Source: MGNI01 sp964353875
GTDB taxonomy: Bacteria > Chloroflexota > Anaerolineae > Anaerolineales > E44-bin32
Direction: 5' to 3'
Assembly (NCBI GenBank): GCA_964353875.1
Contig: CAYGXU010000002.1
Span: 4,528 to 68,527 of the forward strand
DNA: 64,000 nt
Shown: positions 8,286 to 16,440 of the stretch, in pieces
How positions within the stretch are numbered: position 1 is the stretch's first letter
Layout of the letters: every line of letters begins with the position of its first letter
Made by a program: the position numbers and the translations under genes
The notes under the pieces: generated by a model
Told to the model about the DNA's origin: nothing
The model's database searches: none
The model's input: the letters and a program-made list of their open reading frames with translations, nothing else

Positions 8286-9779
8286 ATGCATAATCGTTCC
8301 TCTAAGAGCCCGATCATCCTTGTGAAGAATTTATCCGTCGTTTACGGGTCCACTACGGTTTTGAAGGACATCTCCCTGGAAATCTCCGGCGGGGAATGTG
8401 TGCTCATCACCGGCCCTTCGGGTTGTGGAAAGAGTACCCTGGCGCGGGCTCTGACCGGATTAATCCCGCATGCCATTGCAGCGCAAATGGAAGGCGTGGT
8501 GCAGGTGGCGGGGATGGACGTGAGTCAAGCCAGCATTGCCGATTTGGCGCGTCATGTAGGAATCGTTTTCCAGAATCCAGTCACACAACTCTTCCACCTA
8601 CGTGTCGATGATGAAGTCGCTTTTGGTGTACGTAATCTGGGATTATCCGAGGAAGAAGTACGGCGGCGAGTCGAATGGGCGTTGGAATCGGTTGGTTTAA
8701 AGGGATTGGAAAACAGGCGCCCGGCGGAACTATCCGGCGGTCAGCAACAGCGGCTGGCGATCGCTGCTGCCTTGGCAATGGAACCGACGATATTGGTCCT
8801 GGACGAACCGACCGCATCGCTGGATGTCCCCGGCACCCATCAGGTGGTAGCGACGCTGCGGGAATTACAGGAACGACTTGGTTTGACGATTGTGTTAATT
8901 GAACAGCGCCTGGCGGAGGCAGTAGGTTTGGCGGATCGGATCGTGATCATGGCGGAGGGCGAGATTGTGGCCGATGGCAGTCCTGAGAAAGTCTTGGCCA
9001 AACGCTCACTCCTTCGTCGACTGGGGATACGACGTCCAGGAAGCGAGCCATTGGTCGAATGGGCTTCGCTCCTTCAGTCGGATGGTCGTCAACCCGAAAA
9101 ATGTCCGCCGATGCTCGAGCTGCGGGATGTATCAGCCGGCTACAACAACAAAGCTGTCATCGAGGACATCGATTTGCAGCTCTTCCCGGGCGAGTTTGCT
9201 GCTCTGGTTGGGGATAATGGGGCGGGAAAGTCGACGCTTGGTTTGGTCGCTGCTGGTCTGATCAGGCCTCATCATGGGAGGGTGATCTATGATGGCGGGA
9301 GGAGACCGCGGGGAGGGCTGGATGTCGCCTTGCTCTTCCAAAACCCGGCCGATCAGCTTTTCACAGATCAGGTGGAGGAAGAAGTGGGGTTTGCTCCACG
9401 AAATTACGGTCGATTCCATGCGGATCAGCATCAACAGATCTTAGAGCAGTTGGATCTGTTCGCTTTGAAAGAGCGTCGACCAACGACCCTGTCAGCGGGG
9501 CAACAGCAGCGGACGGCTTTGGCCTCTTGCCTGGCGCTAAGACCACATTTGGTCATCCTGGATGAACCCACGCTAGGTCAGGATTGGGGTCATCTACAAC
9601 GTCTGATGAGCTTCCTGGAAAAGCTCAACCAGGAGGGGACAACCATCCTGTTGATCACTCATGACTACAAGTTGGTCTATCGCTATGCCCATCGAGTCAT
9701 CTTGATGAAGGCAGGCCGCATTATCATGGATGGAGGATTGAGGCAAAGCAGGCGAGCTCAAAAGGATGTTGAATCTTGA
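8286..9779 (+). CDS. ECF transporter ATPase, two ABC domains fused
   Basis: A 497-aa protein with two CbiO/EcfA-type nucleotide-binding domains in tandem. Domain 1 (~10-250) has Walker A GPSGCGKST, Q-loop VFQNPVTQLF, signature LSGGQQQRLAIA and Walker B ILVLDEPTASLD. Domain 2 (~280-490) has GDNGAGKST, LFQNPADQLF, LSAGQQQRTALA and VILDEPTLGQD. It energises a group II/solo ECF importer together with the T component at 10963-11691 and the S component at 9868-10485. It follows the leader terminator by ~75 bp, so its transcription depends on readthrough. The second domain has LSAGQ in place of LSGGQ, a mild departure. Confidence 0.88.
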   Translation: MHNRSSKSPIILVKNLSVVYGSTTVLKDISLEISGGECVLITGPSGCGKSTLARALTGLIPHAIAAQMEGVVQVAGMDVSQASIADLARHVGIVFQNPVTQLFHLRVDDEVAFGVRNLGLSEEEVRRRVEWALESVGLKGLENRRPAELSGGQQQRLAIAAALAMEPTILVLDEPTASLDVPGTHQVVATLRELQERLGLTIVLIEQRLAEAVGLADRIVIMAEGEIVADGSPEKVLAKRSLLRRLGIRRPGSEPLVEWASLLQSDGRQPEKCPPMLELRDVSAGYNNKAVIEDIDLQLFPGEFAALVGDNGAGKSTLGLVAAGLIRPHHGRVIYDGGRRPRGGLDVALLFQNPADQLFTDQVEEEVGFAPRNYGRFHADQHQQILEQLDLFALKERRPTTLSAGQQQRTALASCLALRPHLVILDEPTLGQDWGHLQRLMSFLEKLNQEGTTILLITHDYKLVYRYAHRVILMKAGRIIMDGGLRQSRRAQKDVES

Positions 9780-9867
9780 TTGACGGGACCGGAAGGAAAG
9801 GAGGGCGATCATCTGAGATCTCATTTACGGATATTGGCTCTGATATTTCATTTCGTGATATTGAAGA

Positions 9868-10485
9868 ATGAAAGGGATGGCAATGAAATTCTCGACACGC
9901 GATCTTGTAAAATTAGCTGTATTTGGAGCGCTCTGGGGAGCGGTGGAGATTACCCTGGGTTCGCTTTTTCACACGCTCAATGTCCCCATGACGGGTGTCT
10001 TTCTGAGCGCCATTGGATTGTTGATAGCCATGACAGGGCGCTATTTCGTGCCGAAGCCGGGTTCGACATTGTTTATCGGCGTGATCGCCGCCTTGCTAAA
10101 ATTACTGAGCATCGGCGGGATCGTTATCTGGCCGATGATCGCCATCTTAATGGAAGCAGTGGTGGCGGAGGTCGTTTTGACCGTGATGAAAAAGCCTCAA
10201 CGATTAGCATTTCTAATAACCGGGGCATTGGGAGTTTTCTACACCATGGTACACCCGTTCCTTTCACAGGGATTGCTTGCAGGAAGGGGCGTATTGTTCG
10301 TGTGGGAAATGTTGCTTGAGGAGGGGACACGCCTTTTTGGGTTACCTCTCTCTGCCGCATTGGCAATCATTGCCATCATGGCATTGGTGCGATTGGCGAT
10401 CGGCGCTGTGGCAGGCTTATTGGCCTGGGAAGTGGCGTTGGCTGTGCACAAGCGAATGACCATGGGAGCCGGGGCAGCTACATAA
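9868..10485 (+). CDS. ECF transporter substrate-binding S component, substrate unknown
   Basis: A 205-aa membrane protein with about six hydrophobic helices. Helix 1 contains KLAVFGALWGAVE with the small-residue AxxxA motif that S components use to contact EcfT. A short charged N-terminus (MKFSTRDLVK) and a GGVIWPMIAI-type loop fit the S-component fold. I do not recognise it as BioY, ThiT, RibU, FolT, CbrT or another named S family. The ATG at 9883 is probably the real start because AAAGGG precedes it. Its position between the ECF ATPase and a molybdopterin-fold lipoprotein suggests a molybdenum- or pterin-related solute (inference). Confidence 0.75.
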   Translation: MKGMAMKFSTRDLVKLAVFGALWGAVEITLGSLFHTLNVPMTGVFLSAIGLLIAMTGRYFVPKPGSTLFIGVIAALLKLLSIGGIVIWPMIAILMEAVVAEVVLTVMKKPQRLAFLITGALGVFYTMVHPFLSQGLLAGRGVLFVWEMLLEEGTRLFGLPLSAALAIIAIMALVRLAIGAVAGLLAWEVALAVHKRMTMGAGAAT

Positions 10486-10519
10486 CTTATCATCCTATCC
10501 ATTATTCAGGAGGTGAAGA

Positions 10520-10966
10520 ATGAAACCATTTAGTTTATTGATTGCTCTTGTGATTTTGCTGACCATAGGGGCTTGTAGCGGGGGACAAGAAGCCTCCGTC
10601 GGCGATGAGCAATTGATCGTCACCGATGGTGCAAAAGAGAAAGTATATTCCATGGCTGACCTCAAGGTGTTGCCTGCCAGCGAGGCGACTTTCAATGCCG
10701 TCGCCTATCGAGGAGTCACGTTGAGCGTGCTATTGGAAGATGCTGGTTATGATCCCGCTGCCCTCTCGGGAGTGAAGTCGGTGGCTTCTGATGGGTATAG
10801 CATGAAGTATGGTCCGGATTTGTTTTTACTCGAAGATACCCTCCTTGCTTATGAACGAGTCGATGGCCCATTGGCCAATGACGAAATCCCATTCCGTATG
10901 GTCCTTCCTAACCAGGAGGGCAAATTGAATGTACGTCAAGTGGTGAAAATCGAAGTCATCCCATGA
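10520..10966 (+). CDS. Lipoprotein with oxidoreductase molybdopterin-binding (SUOX-like) fold
   Basis: A 148-aa protein with a lipoprotein signal peptide (hydrophobic h-region, lipobox TIGAC, Cys19), so the mature part is anchored outside the membrane. Residues ~35-148 match the short form of the sulfite-oxidase-type molybdopterin-binding domain: YSMADLKVLP, FNAVAYRGVTLSVLLEDAG, SVASDGYSMKYG, PFRMVLPNQEGKLNVRQVVKIEV. The only Cys is in the lipobox, so the Cys that ligates molybdenum in SUOX enzymes is absent. It may bind a pterin ligand or serve structurally rather than catalyse. An AGGAGG Shine-Dalgarno precedes the ATG. It overlaps the T-component gene by 4 bp (ATGA), placing an extracytoplasmic partner inside an ECF operon. 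Confidence 0.75.
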   Translation: MKPFSLLIALVILLTIGACSGGQEASVGDEQLIVTDGAKEKVYSMADLKVLPASEATFNAVAYRGVTLSVLLEDAGYDPAALSGVKSVASDGYSMKYGPDLFLLEDTLLAYERVDGPLANDEIPFRMVLPNQEGKLNVRQVVKIEVIP

Positions 10967-11691
10967 ACATCAAGGACAGTTTGTTGAGGGGAAGAGGGCT
11001 GCAAAAACCACGCTTGGGCACGGTGGGCTATGGCTCTCTCTTCCTCTGGTGCCTGGGTCTTGTGCTCCTGGTGCCTCCAGAGGGTCTGCCCATCCTTTTC
11101 ATCCTCGGCTTAGGGGTGAGCATAACCTTCTTCCCCAAAGCAATGCGTCAGCTCTTGCGTTGGCAATGGCTCATCTTTTTTGCAATCCTGATCCTGCCCA
11201 ATGCATTTTGGCTGGATGAAGCGGATCGAACCTTCCTGGGCGTATCCTACTCCTCAATCGGGTTGCAGGTGGGGCTGCATATGGTCATGCGAGCCATCAT
11301 CATGCTCATCGCAGTGATCGGCTTTTCGAGCTCAGTAGATGTCTCTGAAGTGGCTGCTCTCCTGGAGCGCTTTGGATTGCACGGATTGGGATTCTCGATG
11401 GGAGTGGCGGTGAACTTGCTGCCCTCGCTGATTCAATCCGCACAGACCGCCTGGCATGCGTTACGAATGAGAGGGGGCTTTCGTCGACAACGATGGAGTG
11501 CGTTGCGTTTGTTGTTTGTCACCGTGGTAACCAATGCCTTACGCCGCGCGGAAGAGATCGCTCTTTCCGCCGAGGTGCGCGCATTTCAACCCGAACGCGC
11601 CCGTAGCCTGGCGATCAAGAGAGGCGCTTTCGATGGGATCGTTCTGGCAGTTGCATTGTGTTCTTTGATCGCCCTGGGGGTGCTGTTTTAG
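10963..11691 (+). CDS. ECF transporter T component (EcfT/CbiQ-like)
   Basis: A 242-aa membrane protein with several N-terminal hydrophobic helices and the cytoplasmic coupling region at residues ~155-215. The two Arg motifs of EcfT (WHALRMRGGF and RRAEEIALSAEVRAF) are visible there. It couples the fused ATPase to the S component. It is diverged from the CbiQ at the window start, so the two ECF systems are independent. ATGA overlap with the upstream lipoprotein gene indicates translational coupling. Confidence 0.82.
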   Translation: MNIKDSLLRGRGLQKPRLGTVGYGSLFLWCLGLVLLVPPEGLPILFILGLGVSITFFPKAMRQLLRWQWLIFFAILILPNAFWLDEADRTFLGVSYSSIGLQVGLHMVMRAIIMLIAVIGFSSSVDVSEVAALLERFGLHGLGFSMGVAVNLLPSLIQSAQTAWHALRMRGGFRRQRWSALRLLFVTVVTNALRRAEEIALSAEVRAFQPERARSLAIKRGAFDGIVLAVALCSLIALGVLF

Positions 11692-11813
11692 ATAACCTGA
11701 TAGAGGACACTCATGACGCTGGTTCGGTGTTGCATATCCACTAGGAGGGTTATTTACACTCGAATGAATTCAGTTATGTGCATTAAGGATGGGAACGCGG
11801 GGAAGCAAAAACA

Positions 11814-12335
11814 ATGATGAGCAAAGGGATAATTCCAGTTATACCCATCGTGGGTCGTTCGGGATCCGGGAAAACCACTTTGATGGAGAAGCTCATCCCC
11901 GAACTGCGACGGCGTGGATTTCGAGTAGGGACGATCAAGCATCATGTGCATGAGGGGTTCGAAATAGACTATCCGGGGAAAGACACCTGGCGCCACGCCC
12001 AGGCGGGGAGCGAGTGTGTGGTTTTAGCTTCACCCACCAAGGTGGCGATGATTAAACGCATCGAGAGAGAACTAAGTTTGGATGAGATTGCAGCCGAATT
12101 GCACGCCGTGGATATCATTCTGGCGGAAGGATATCATTGGGTGGAGAAACCCAAGATCGAAGTGGTCCGCAAGGAGCACAGCCAGGAACTGCGTTGTGAT
12201 CCGGGTGAATTGCTGGCGATTGTGACCGATCTTGACTTCGACCTCGACGTACCTTGTTTTGGGTTGGAGGAAGTCCAACCTTTAGTGGACCTGATAGAGC
12301 GCCATTGCATCTCGGTACACGAAGCACAGCAATAG
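11814..12335 (+). CDS. mobB: Molybdopterin-guanine dinucleotide biosynthesis protein MobB
   Basis: A 173-aa P-loop GTPase that assists MobA in converting molybdopterin to the guanine-dinucleotide form. Evidence is the Walker A GRSGSGKTTLMEKLIPEL at the N-terminus, the family-typical RVGTIKHHVHEGFEIDYPGKDTWRH region with the histidine pair and DTWR motif (split here only for description), and DIILAEGYHW near residue 105. The length is standard. It is 122 bp downstream of the ECF T component with no terminator between them, so it may belong to the same riboswitch-controlled transcript. No mobA, moeA or other Moco gene is in the window. Confidence 0.92.
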   Translation: MMSKGIIPVIPIVGRSGSGKTTLMEKLIPELRRRGFRVGTIKHHVHEGFEIDYPGKDTWRHAQAGSECVVLASPTKVAMIKRIERELSLDEIAAELHAVDIILAEGYHWVEKPKIEVVRKEHSQELRCDPGELLAIVTDLDFDLDVPCFGLEEVQPLVDLIERHCISVHEAQQ

Positions 12336-12380
12336 AAGCCCTTTTCGAAAAACTGCTTTCGTATGCTGGTTCATCTTTAT

Positions 12381-12410
12381 GGATCTCCTTGAGGAGAGGA
12401 GCCTTTTTTT
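12381..12410 (+). terminator. Terminator after mobB
   Basis: Stem GG-AT-CTCC/GGAGCC with a 9-nt loop and seven T residues, 45 bp past the mobB stop. It closes the ECF/mobB operon. The remaining bases up to 12699 show no gene. Confidence 0.65.
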
Positions 12411-12699
12411 GTTGGGAATTACAGGTCTGTGAGATGCAGTAGAGCGTGGCTAATCGAGCTTCCGAAGGTTGATTCATGGCGCCAAATGACTGAAAAGCCG
12501 AAGAATGGACACCGATCCCATCTTTTCAGGTCGCACACTACAAGGAAAAGAACGAATGGTGACCCTTTGTACTAATATGATTTTAACGGAAATCCACGAA
12601 TCGTGGGCAGGGAAACGGCCTTGAATAGGAGCGGCGAGAGAAGCTTGAGCTCATAGTTATTAGGGAGGAATATTCCGCGGAAGAATATCAGCCTCATCC

Positions 12700-14475
12700 T
12701 TACTCAAAGCGATATCCACAAAATCGGCACTTCTTTGCTTTCGCACGAACCATTTCAGCACATTCAGGGCATTCTTTGTACTCATTCGCATCAGAAATGG
12801 ACCACCTGGAAAGGGCTTCATCTTCTCTTGCAGATTCGGCTTCGCTACTACCGGTCAGCAATGGAGTCTCATCGCCTGAGGCTGCTGCCGTGAGTTGCGC
12901 TTTTTCCATCGCACTCGATCGCAATGCCGAGACGCTGATATTCGCTTTCAGGAGTTCATCGATTTCTTTCGCCTGCAGATCTACGCTAATCGGTCTAACA
13001 CCTTCTTCACGCAAGTTTTCTATCCCGTCTCGGAAGAATTGTATCCATGTATGACTTTGGTCGCTCTGTTCTAACGCAAGCAACTCGCGTTTTGCATCCA
13101 GGCGCGAGGCTTCGCTGAGCAGTTCTGCTGACCAGAAACGAGCAGAAAAATCGGAGCGAACCACGACATTTGTGGATTCAATCGAGTCGGCGATAGATTT
13201 TCCTACTCGAATATCTGCACGAGATAGTGTCCCTCCAATCTGGATCAATATACCCAACGAACGAAATTGGGCGGAATGTAGAAGCGTCCGACCATACCCG
13301 ATGAAGCGGTCACCGCTGCGCGCAGCGATGGAGGCTGCTAATCCCATTATGGGCACATAGAGTGGCAGGTAGAAGAAATTGAAGTCCCCTTGCCTGATAT
13401 AGGCTGGTAGCAGTTGAAAGAGATAAAGGAAAATGCCGACAAACATGAGAATCCATCCAAAGAAAGCCATTAGATAAGCCGGACGATCGCCCATGTTGTC
13501 CAATGGTTTGGGCTGTTGCTCAATGATAATGCGGCCGCTAAATTCACCGACATCTCCGACGGCAGCGGAGGCGCGTTCTCCCCAAGTACTATCTACTCGG
13601 TTGAGAAATCCCTCCCATCGAAGGGATTGAGCCAAATCAGGAAGCCGAGAGAAAATTAGGTCAGGATGACCAAAACCACGATAATGTTTTGTTCCCTCCA
13701 GTGCAACGGTACTCGGCTGGTATCGGGGCATCAACATCAAGGTCGAAATATACTCGATGGCTGCCAAGGTGCCCTGAAGAAGGATGAGCAGGATAAACGG
13801 TAATCGCATCGCCCCAGAAATGGCGTCATCGATCCAGTAAAGGACCCATTCAAGGTCGGCATCCATAAGGAATTCTTGTGCGGATTCGGTAGTGAGCCAG
13901 TGGAAGAAGAATAAAACAGCGCCAAGACCCAGCGCAGCGAATACGAATCGCTTTGCTCGATTCCTCAACTCTGTTCCGTTCTCTTCAACAATCTTTCTTC
14001 GAGTGGGGGTGATAAATAGGCTCTTGCCGCCAAAAATGCCGCTAATGAATGGCTCAAAGGGCTTGTAGATCGATAAGGTCCGGTCCTTAAACCCTTTTTC
14101 AACCTCAGCATAATCGCGGAAGGCTTCGGGGATGTTGGACGGTATCCATGGAGTCACAATCTCGCTGAAGCCACTCACAAGCCACTTCAATCCTTTAACG
14201 ATCACTCTCAGCAAAGACGGCAGGAAAATGATTAAAAAGATGGCGGAGGCCAGGATGAATGCCCTTGAGTGGATATAGGTCATTCCGCTGTGATCCAATT
14301 CGGCATTGCGAAGCAGACTAGAGCCAAATGGATAGGTCTCCTTGAAGAGGGAATAGTTTTGGAAAAGCCCGAGGAGCACCAGAATCAGTATCATCCCGCC
14401 GCCGGCAACCTGCATGATACTCAGCAGTAATGGAGGGCGCCGTAGCCCGAGATGTTTCGAGGCATATTCACTCAT
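12700..14475 (-). CDS. Multi-pass membrane protein with C-terminal zinc ribbon
   Basis: I do not recognise a named family. From the chosen start the protein is ~591 aa. At least six hydrophobic segments lie in the first two thirds, long soluble regions sit between them, and a C-terminal zinc ribbon ECPECAEMVRAKAKKCRFCG (residues ~570-589) has four Cys. The start at 14475 is preferred over one 66 bp upstream because AGGAGG lies 9 nt before it. The ribbon suggests interaction with a protein or nucleic acid on the cytoplasmic side. It is monocistronic and convergent with the mobB operon. Confidence 0.6.
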   Translation of the reverse strand: MSEYASKHLGLRRPPLLLSIMQVAGGGMILILVLLGLFQNYSLFKETYPFGSSLLRNAELDHSGMTYIHSRAFILASAIFLIIFLPSLLRVIVKGLKWLVSGFSEIVTPWIPSNIPEAFRDYAEVEKGFKDRTLSIYKPFEPFISGIFGGKSLFITPTRRKIVEENGTELRNRAKRFVFAALGLGAVLFFFHWLTTESAQEFLMDADLEWVLYWIDDAISGAMRLPFILLILLQGTLAAIEYISTLMLMPRYQPSTVALEGTKHYRGFGHPDLIFSRLPDLAQSLRWEGFLNRVDSTWGERASAAVGDVGEFSGRIIIEQQPKPLDNMGDRPAYLMAFFGWILMFVGIFLYLFQLLPAYIRQGDFNFFYLPLYVPIMGLAASIAARSGDRFIGYGRTLLHSAQFRSLGILIQIGGTLSRADIRVGKSIADSIESTNVVVRSDFSARFWSAELLSEASRLDAKRELLALEQSDQSHTWIQFFRDGIENLREEGVRPISVDLQAKEIDELLKANISVSALRSSAMEKAQLTAAASGDETPLLTGSSEAESAREDEALSRWSISDANEYKECPECAEMVRAKAKKCRFCGYRFE

Positions 14476-15084
14476 CGATACCAACCTCCTGTCACAGAAC
14501 AAGCCAGTAAGGATTTGCCAGGCAGGGGCAATACCACTCAACCCGTTCTGTAACCTTGTTTCTTATTTGATGGTTCCAGAATAATCAACTGGTATTATGT
14601 AACAGACAGTTCATTCGCGCCAATTCCTTCTCTTGCTTTACTGTAAAGCCGCTGAGCCATATTCCTGTGGGCATAATCATTCCTAATGCTGGTTCTGGAT
14701 GAGGCCGGGGATAAACTGATTCCCTCATATCCACAATTTATATTCGGAGCCTCCGCGATAGACAAATCCTTATGATTGTTGGCGCATGAACAGGGCTCAG
14801 CGAGGGAGGAATCCCCACCACGCTCACATTATAGCGAGGATGATTGGCCAAACTCAAAGCGGTAAACCCACCATTGCTTAATGAAGGTGGATATGAGATA
14901 GGCAATGAAGGAGTCTCAGAGGTTAGAAATGCGCCAAGATCTTTGCCTGTCCGGGGCGGATCCGCCTGGGGCATCGATGCGGAATGAAAAAGGCGAACAA
15001 AGTTGGGTCATTCCATAGGCCAGCTGGCCTTTTTATACAGGCACAGCTCTTTTTAAAAAGAAAATCAGATAAATATCCGTCTTA
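14476..15084. other. Long intergenic region
   Basis: About 600 bp between divergent genes. A short palindrome GGCC-AGCT-GGCC followed by TTTTT at 15021-15037 is a weak terminator-like element. No convincing gene was found; reading frames here have no recognisable domains. Confidence 0.3.
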
Positions 15085-15106
15085 ATGTCAGATTGGACGC
15101 GCAAGA

Positions 15107-15135
15107 TTGACATCCATTTGGAATTGTGCTATCCT
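15107..15135 (+). promoter_or_regulatory. Promoter of the LacI-family regulator
   Basis: Consensus -35 TTGACA (15107-15112), 17-bp spacer, -10 TATCCT (15130-15135). Transcription should begin near 15142, inside the apparent 5' end of the longest reading frame, which rules out a start codon at 15085. Confidence 0.75.
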
Positions 15136-15147
15136 GTTGCTGATATC

Positions 15148-15207
15148 GGGAGCGATAACGGGAACGGTAACGGGATTAATAACGGAACCGGTATTGGGAT
15201 CGGTAAG
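15148..15207 (+). repeat. Five 12-bp direct repeats in the lacI leader
   Basis: Exactly 60 bp made of GGGAGCGATAAC, GGGAACGGTAAC, GGGATTAATAAC, GGAACCGGTATT and GGGATCGGTAAG (consensus GGGAwCGgTAAC). They lie between the promoter and the regulator start codon and could be a protein-binding array for autoregulation, or a simple repeat expansion. Confidence 0.75.
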
Positions 15208-15240
15208 AGGGACTGCCGCTCAAGGGATGATCGCCAGATT

Positions 15241-16275
15241 ATGATCATAAGAAGACGGATCACTATCAAGCAGGTTGCTTCAGAGGCTGGTGTCTCAACG
15301 CAGACAGTCTCGCGGGTGCTCAATGAGCGCCCCGATGTGGCTCCCGAGACGCGCCAGCGTGTTAAGCAAATCATCGAGCGCCTGGATTACCTCCCCAGCG
15401 CCTTGGCTCGCAGCCTGATCCATCAACGCAGTCACACCCTTGGGGTGGTCACCGCCGGATTAAAATTCATCGGGCCTTCACGCACCCTGCATGGGATTAC
15501 CTTCCAGGCGGAGGAGATGGGCTACACCCTCTTATTAAAGGAATTGCCTGGTTTTGACACCAATGACATTGCACCCATTCTCAATTCGCTGATCGCACGT
15601 CAGGTGGATGGGATCATCTGGGCGGTTCCCGAAGTGGGCAATAACCGCGATTGGGTCATTGAACGTTTGCCGGCCTTGCCTGTGCCCATGCTCTTCCTCA
15701 CCATGGAACCCAGACCAGGATTATCGGTCGTTTCCATCGATAATTACCGCGGCGGGCGCATGGCCAGCGAACATCTCATGCAGCAAGGTCGTAGGAAGAT
15801 TGCCCACATTGCCGGACCGATGGATTGGTGGGAATCGCGCCAACGCAAGGCGGGTTGGGAGGATGATCTGAGTGAAGCCGGCCTACCACCCTCCGAACGG
15901 CAGGTCGTAGAAGGCACCTGGTCCTCCGCCAGTGGTCAACGCGCCTTCTATCAATTGCTGGATCAGTATCCTGAGATGGATGCGGTTTTCGCTGCCAACG
16001 ACCAGATGGCGTTGAGCGTTTTACAAATTGCCTGTCAAAAGGGGATTCGTGTGCCCCAAGATCTCGCTGTGGTTGGCTTCGATGGCATCGCCGAAGCAGC
16101 CTACTTCTGGCCGCCGCTCACAACCGTCAATCAGGATCAACATGCCCTGGGCTGCAACGTCGTTCAGGAATTGGTTGCCATCATTGAGAGGATTGAGCAG
16201 GAGAGAACACCGCTTGAAGCGAAGGTACAGTGGCTGCAACCAGAGTTAATCATCCGCCAAAGCTCAACAGATTGA
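15241..16275 (+). CDS. LacI-family transcriptional regulator of the pentose operon
   Basis: From the chosen start the protein is 344 aa, normal for LacI/PurR. The helix-turn-helix follows immediately (ITIKQVASEAGVSTQTVSRV) with hinge-helix residues YLPSALARSL, then a periplasmic-binding-protein-like sensor domain (VDGIIWAVPE, VFAANDQMALSVLQ, VVGFDGIAE). The start at 15241 is preferred because the promoter lies inside the upstream extension and LacI proteins begin directly at the HTH. It is transcribed in the same direction as the isomerase/kinase genes behind it and probably represses them until a pentose or derivative is bound (inference). Confidence 0.88.
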   Translation: MIIRRRITIKQVASEAGVSTQTVSRVLNERPDVAPETRQRVKQIIERLDYLPSALARSLIHQRSHTLGVVTAGLKFIGPSRTLHGITFQAEEMGYTLLLKELPGFDTNDIAPILNSLIARQVDGIIWAVPEVGNNRDWVIERLPALPVPMLFLTMEPRPGLSVVSIDNYRGGRMASEHLMQQGRRKIAHIAGPMDWWESRQRKAGWEDDLSEAGLPPSERQVVEGTWSSASGQRAFYQLLDQYPEMDAVFAANDQMALSVLQIACQKGIRVPQDLAVVGFDGIAEAAYFWPPLTTVNQDQHALGCNVVQELVAIIERIEQERTPLEAKVQWLQPELIIRQSSTD

Positions 16276-16353
16276 TAAGTTAGGACCACATAGAGGAGAG
16301 GACTTGTACAAGAGGCATTCTAAAAATCATCCGCATTCGATCTAATTACTCTG

Positions 16354-16381
16354 CCACCCAGATCTTCAATAGGTGGTTTTT
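16354..16381 (+). terminator. Possible terminator or attenuator between lacI and the isomerase
   Basis: Stem CCACC/GGTGG with a 13-nt loop and TTTTT. The palindrome CTTGTACAAG at 16305-16314 in the same gap could be an operator for the upstream LacI-type protein. Confidence 0.4.
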
Positions 16382-16440
16382 CGAAGGAATAACTCCAAGT
16401 GTAACTCAGGTATAAAAATCATCTTTCTGAGGAGGAGTTC

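Noticed and set aside
14738..14974. Minus-strand 78-codon reading frame upstream of lacI
   Set aside because: Low-complexity composition, no homology recognised, no Shine-Dalgarno.
15085..15240. N-terminal extension of the LacI regulator rich in Gly-Asn
   Set aside because: The promoter -35/-10 lies inside it, and the Gly-Asn run is the translated 12-bp repeat array; LacI proteins begin at the HTH.
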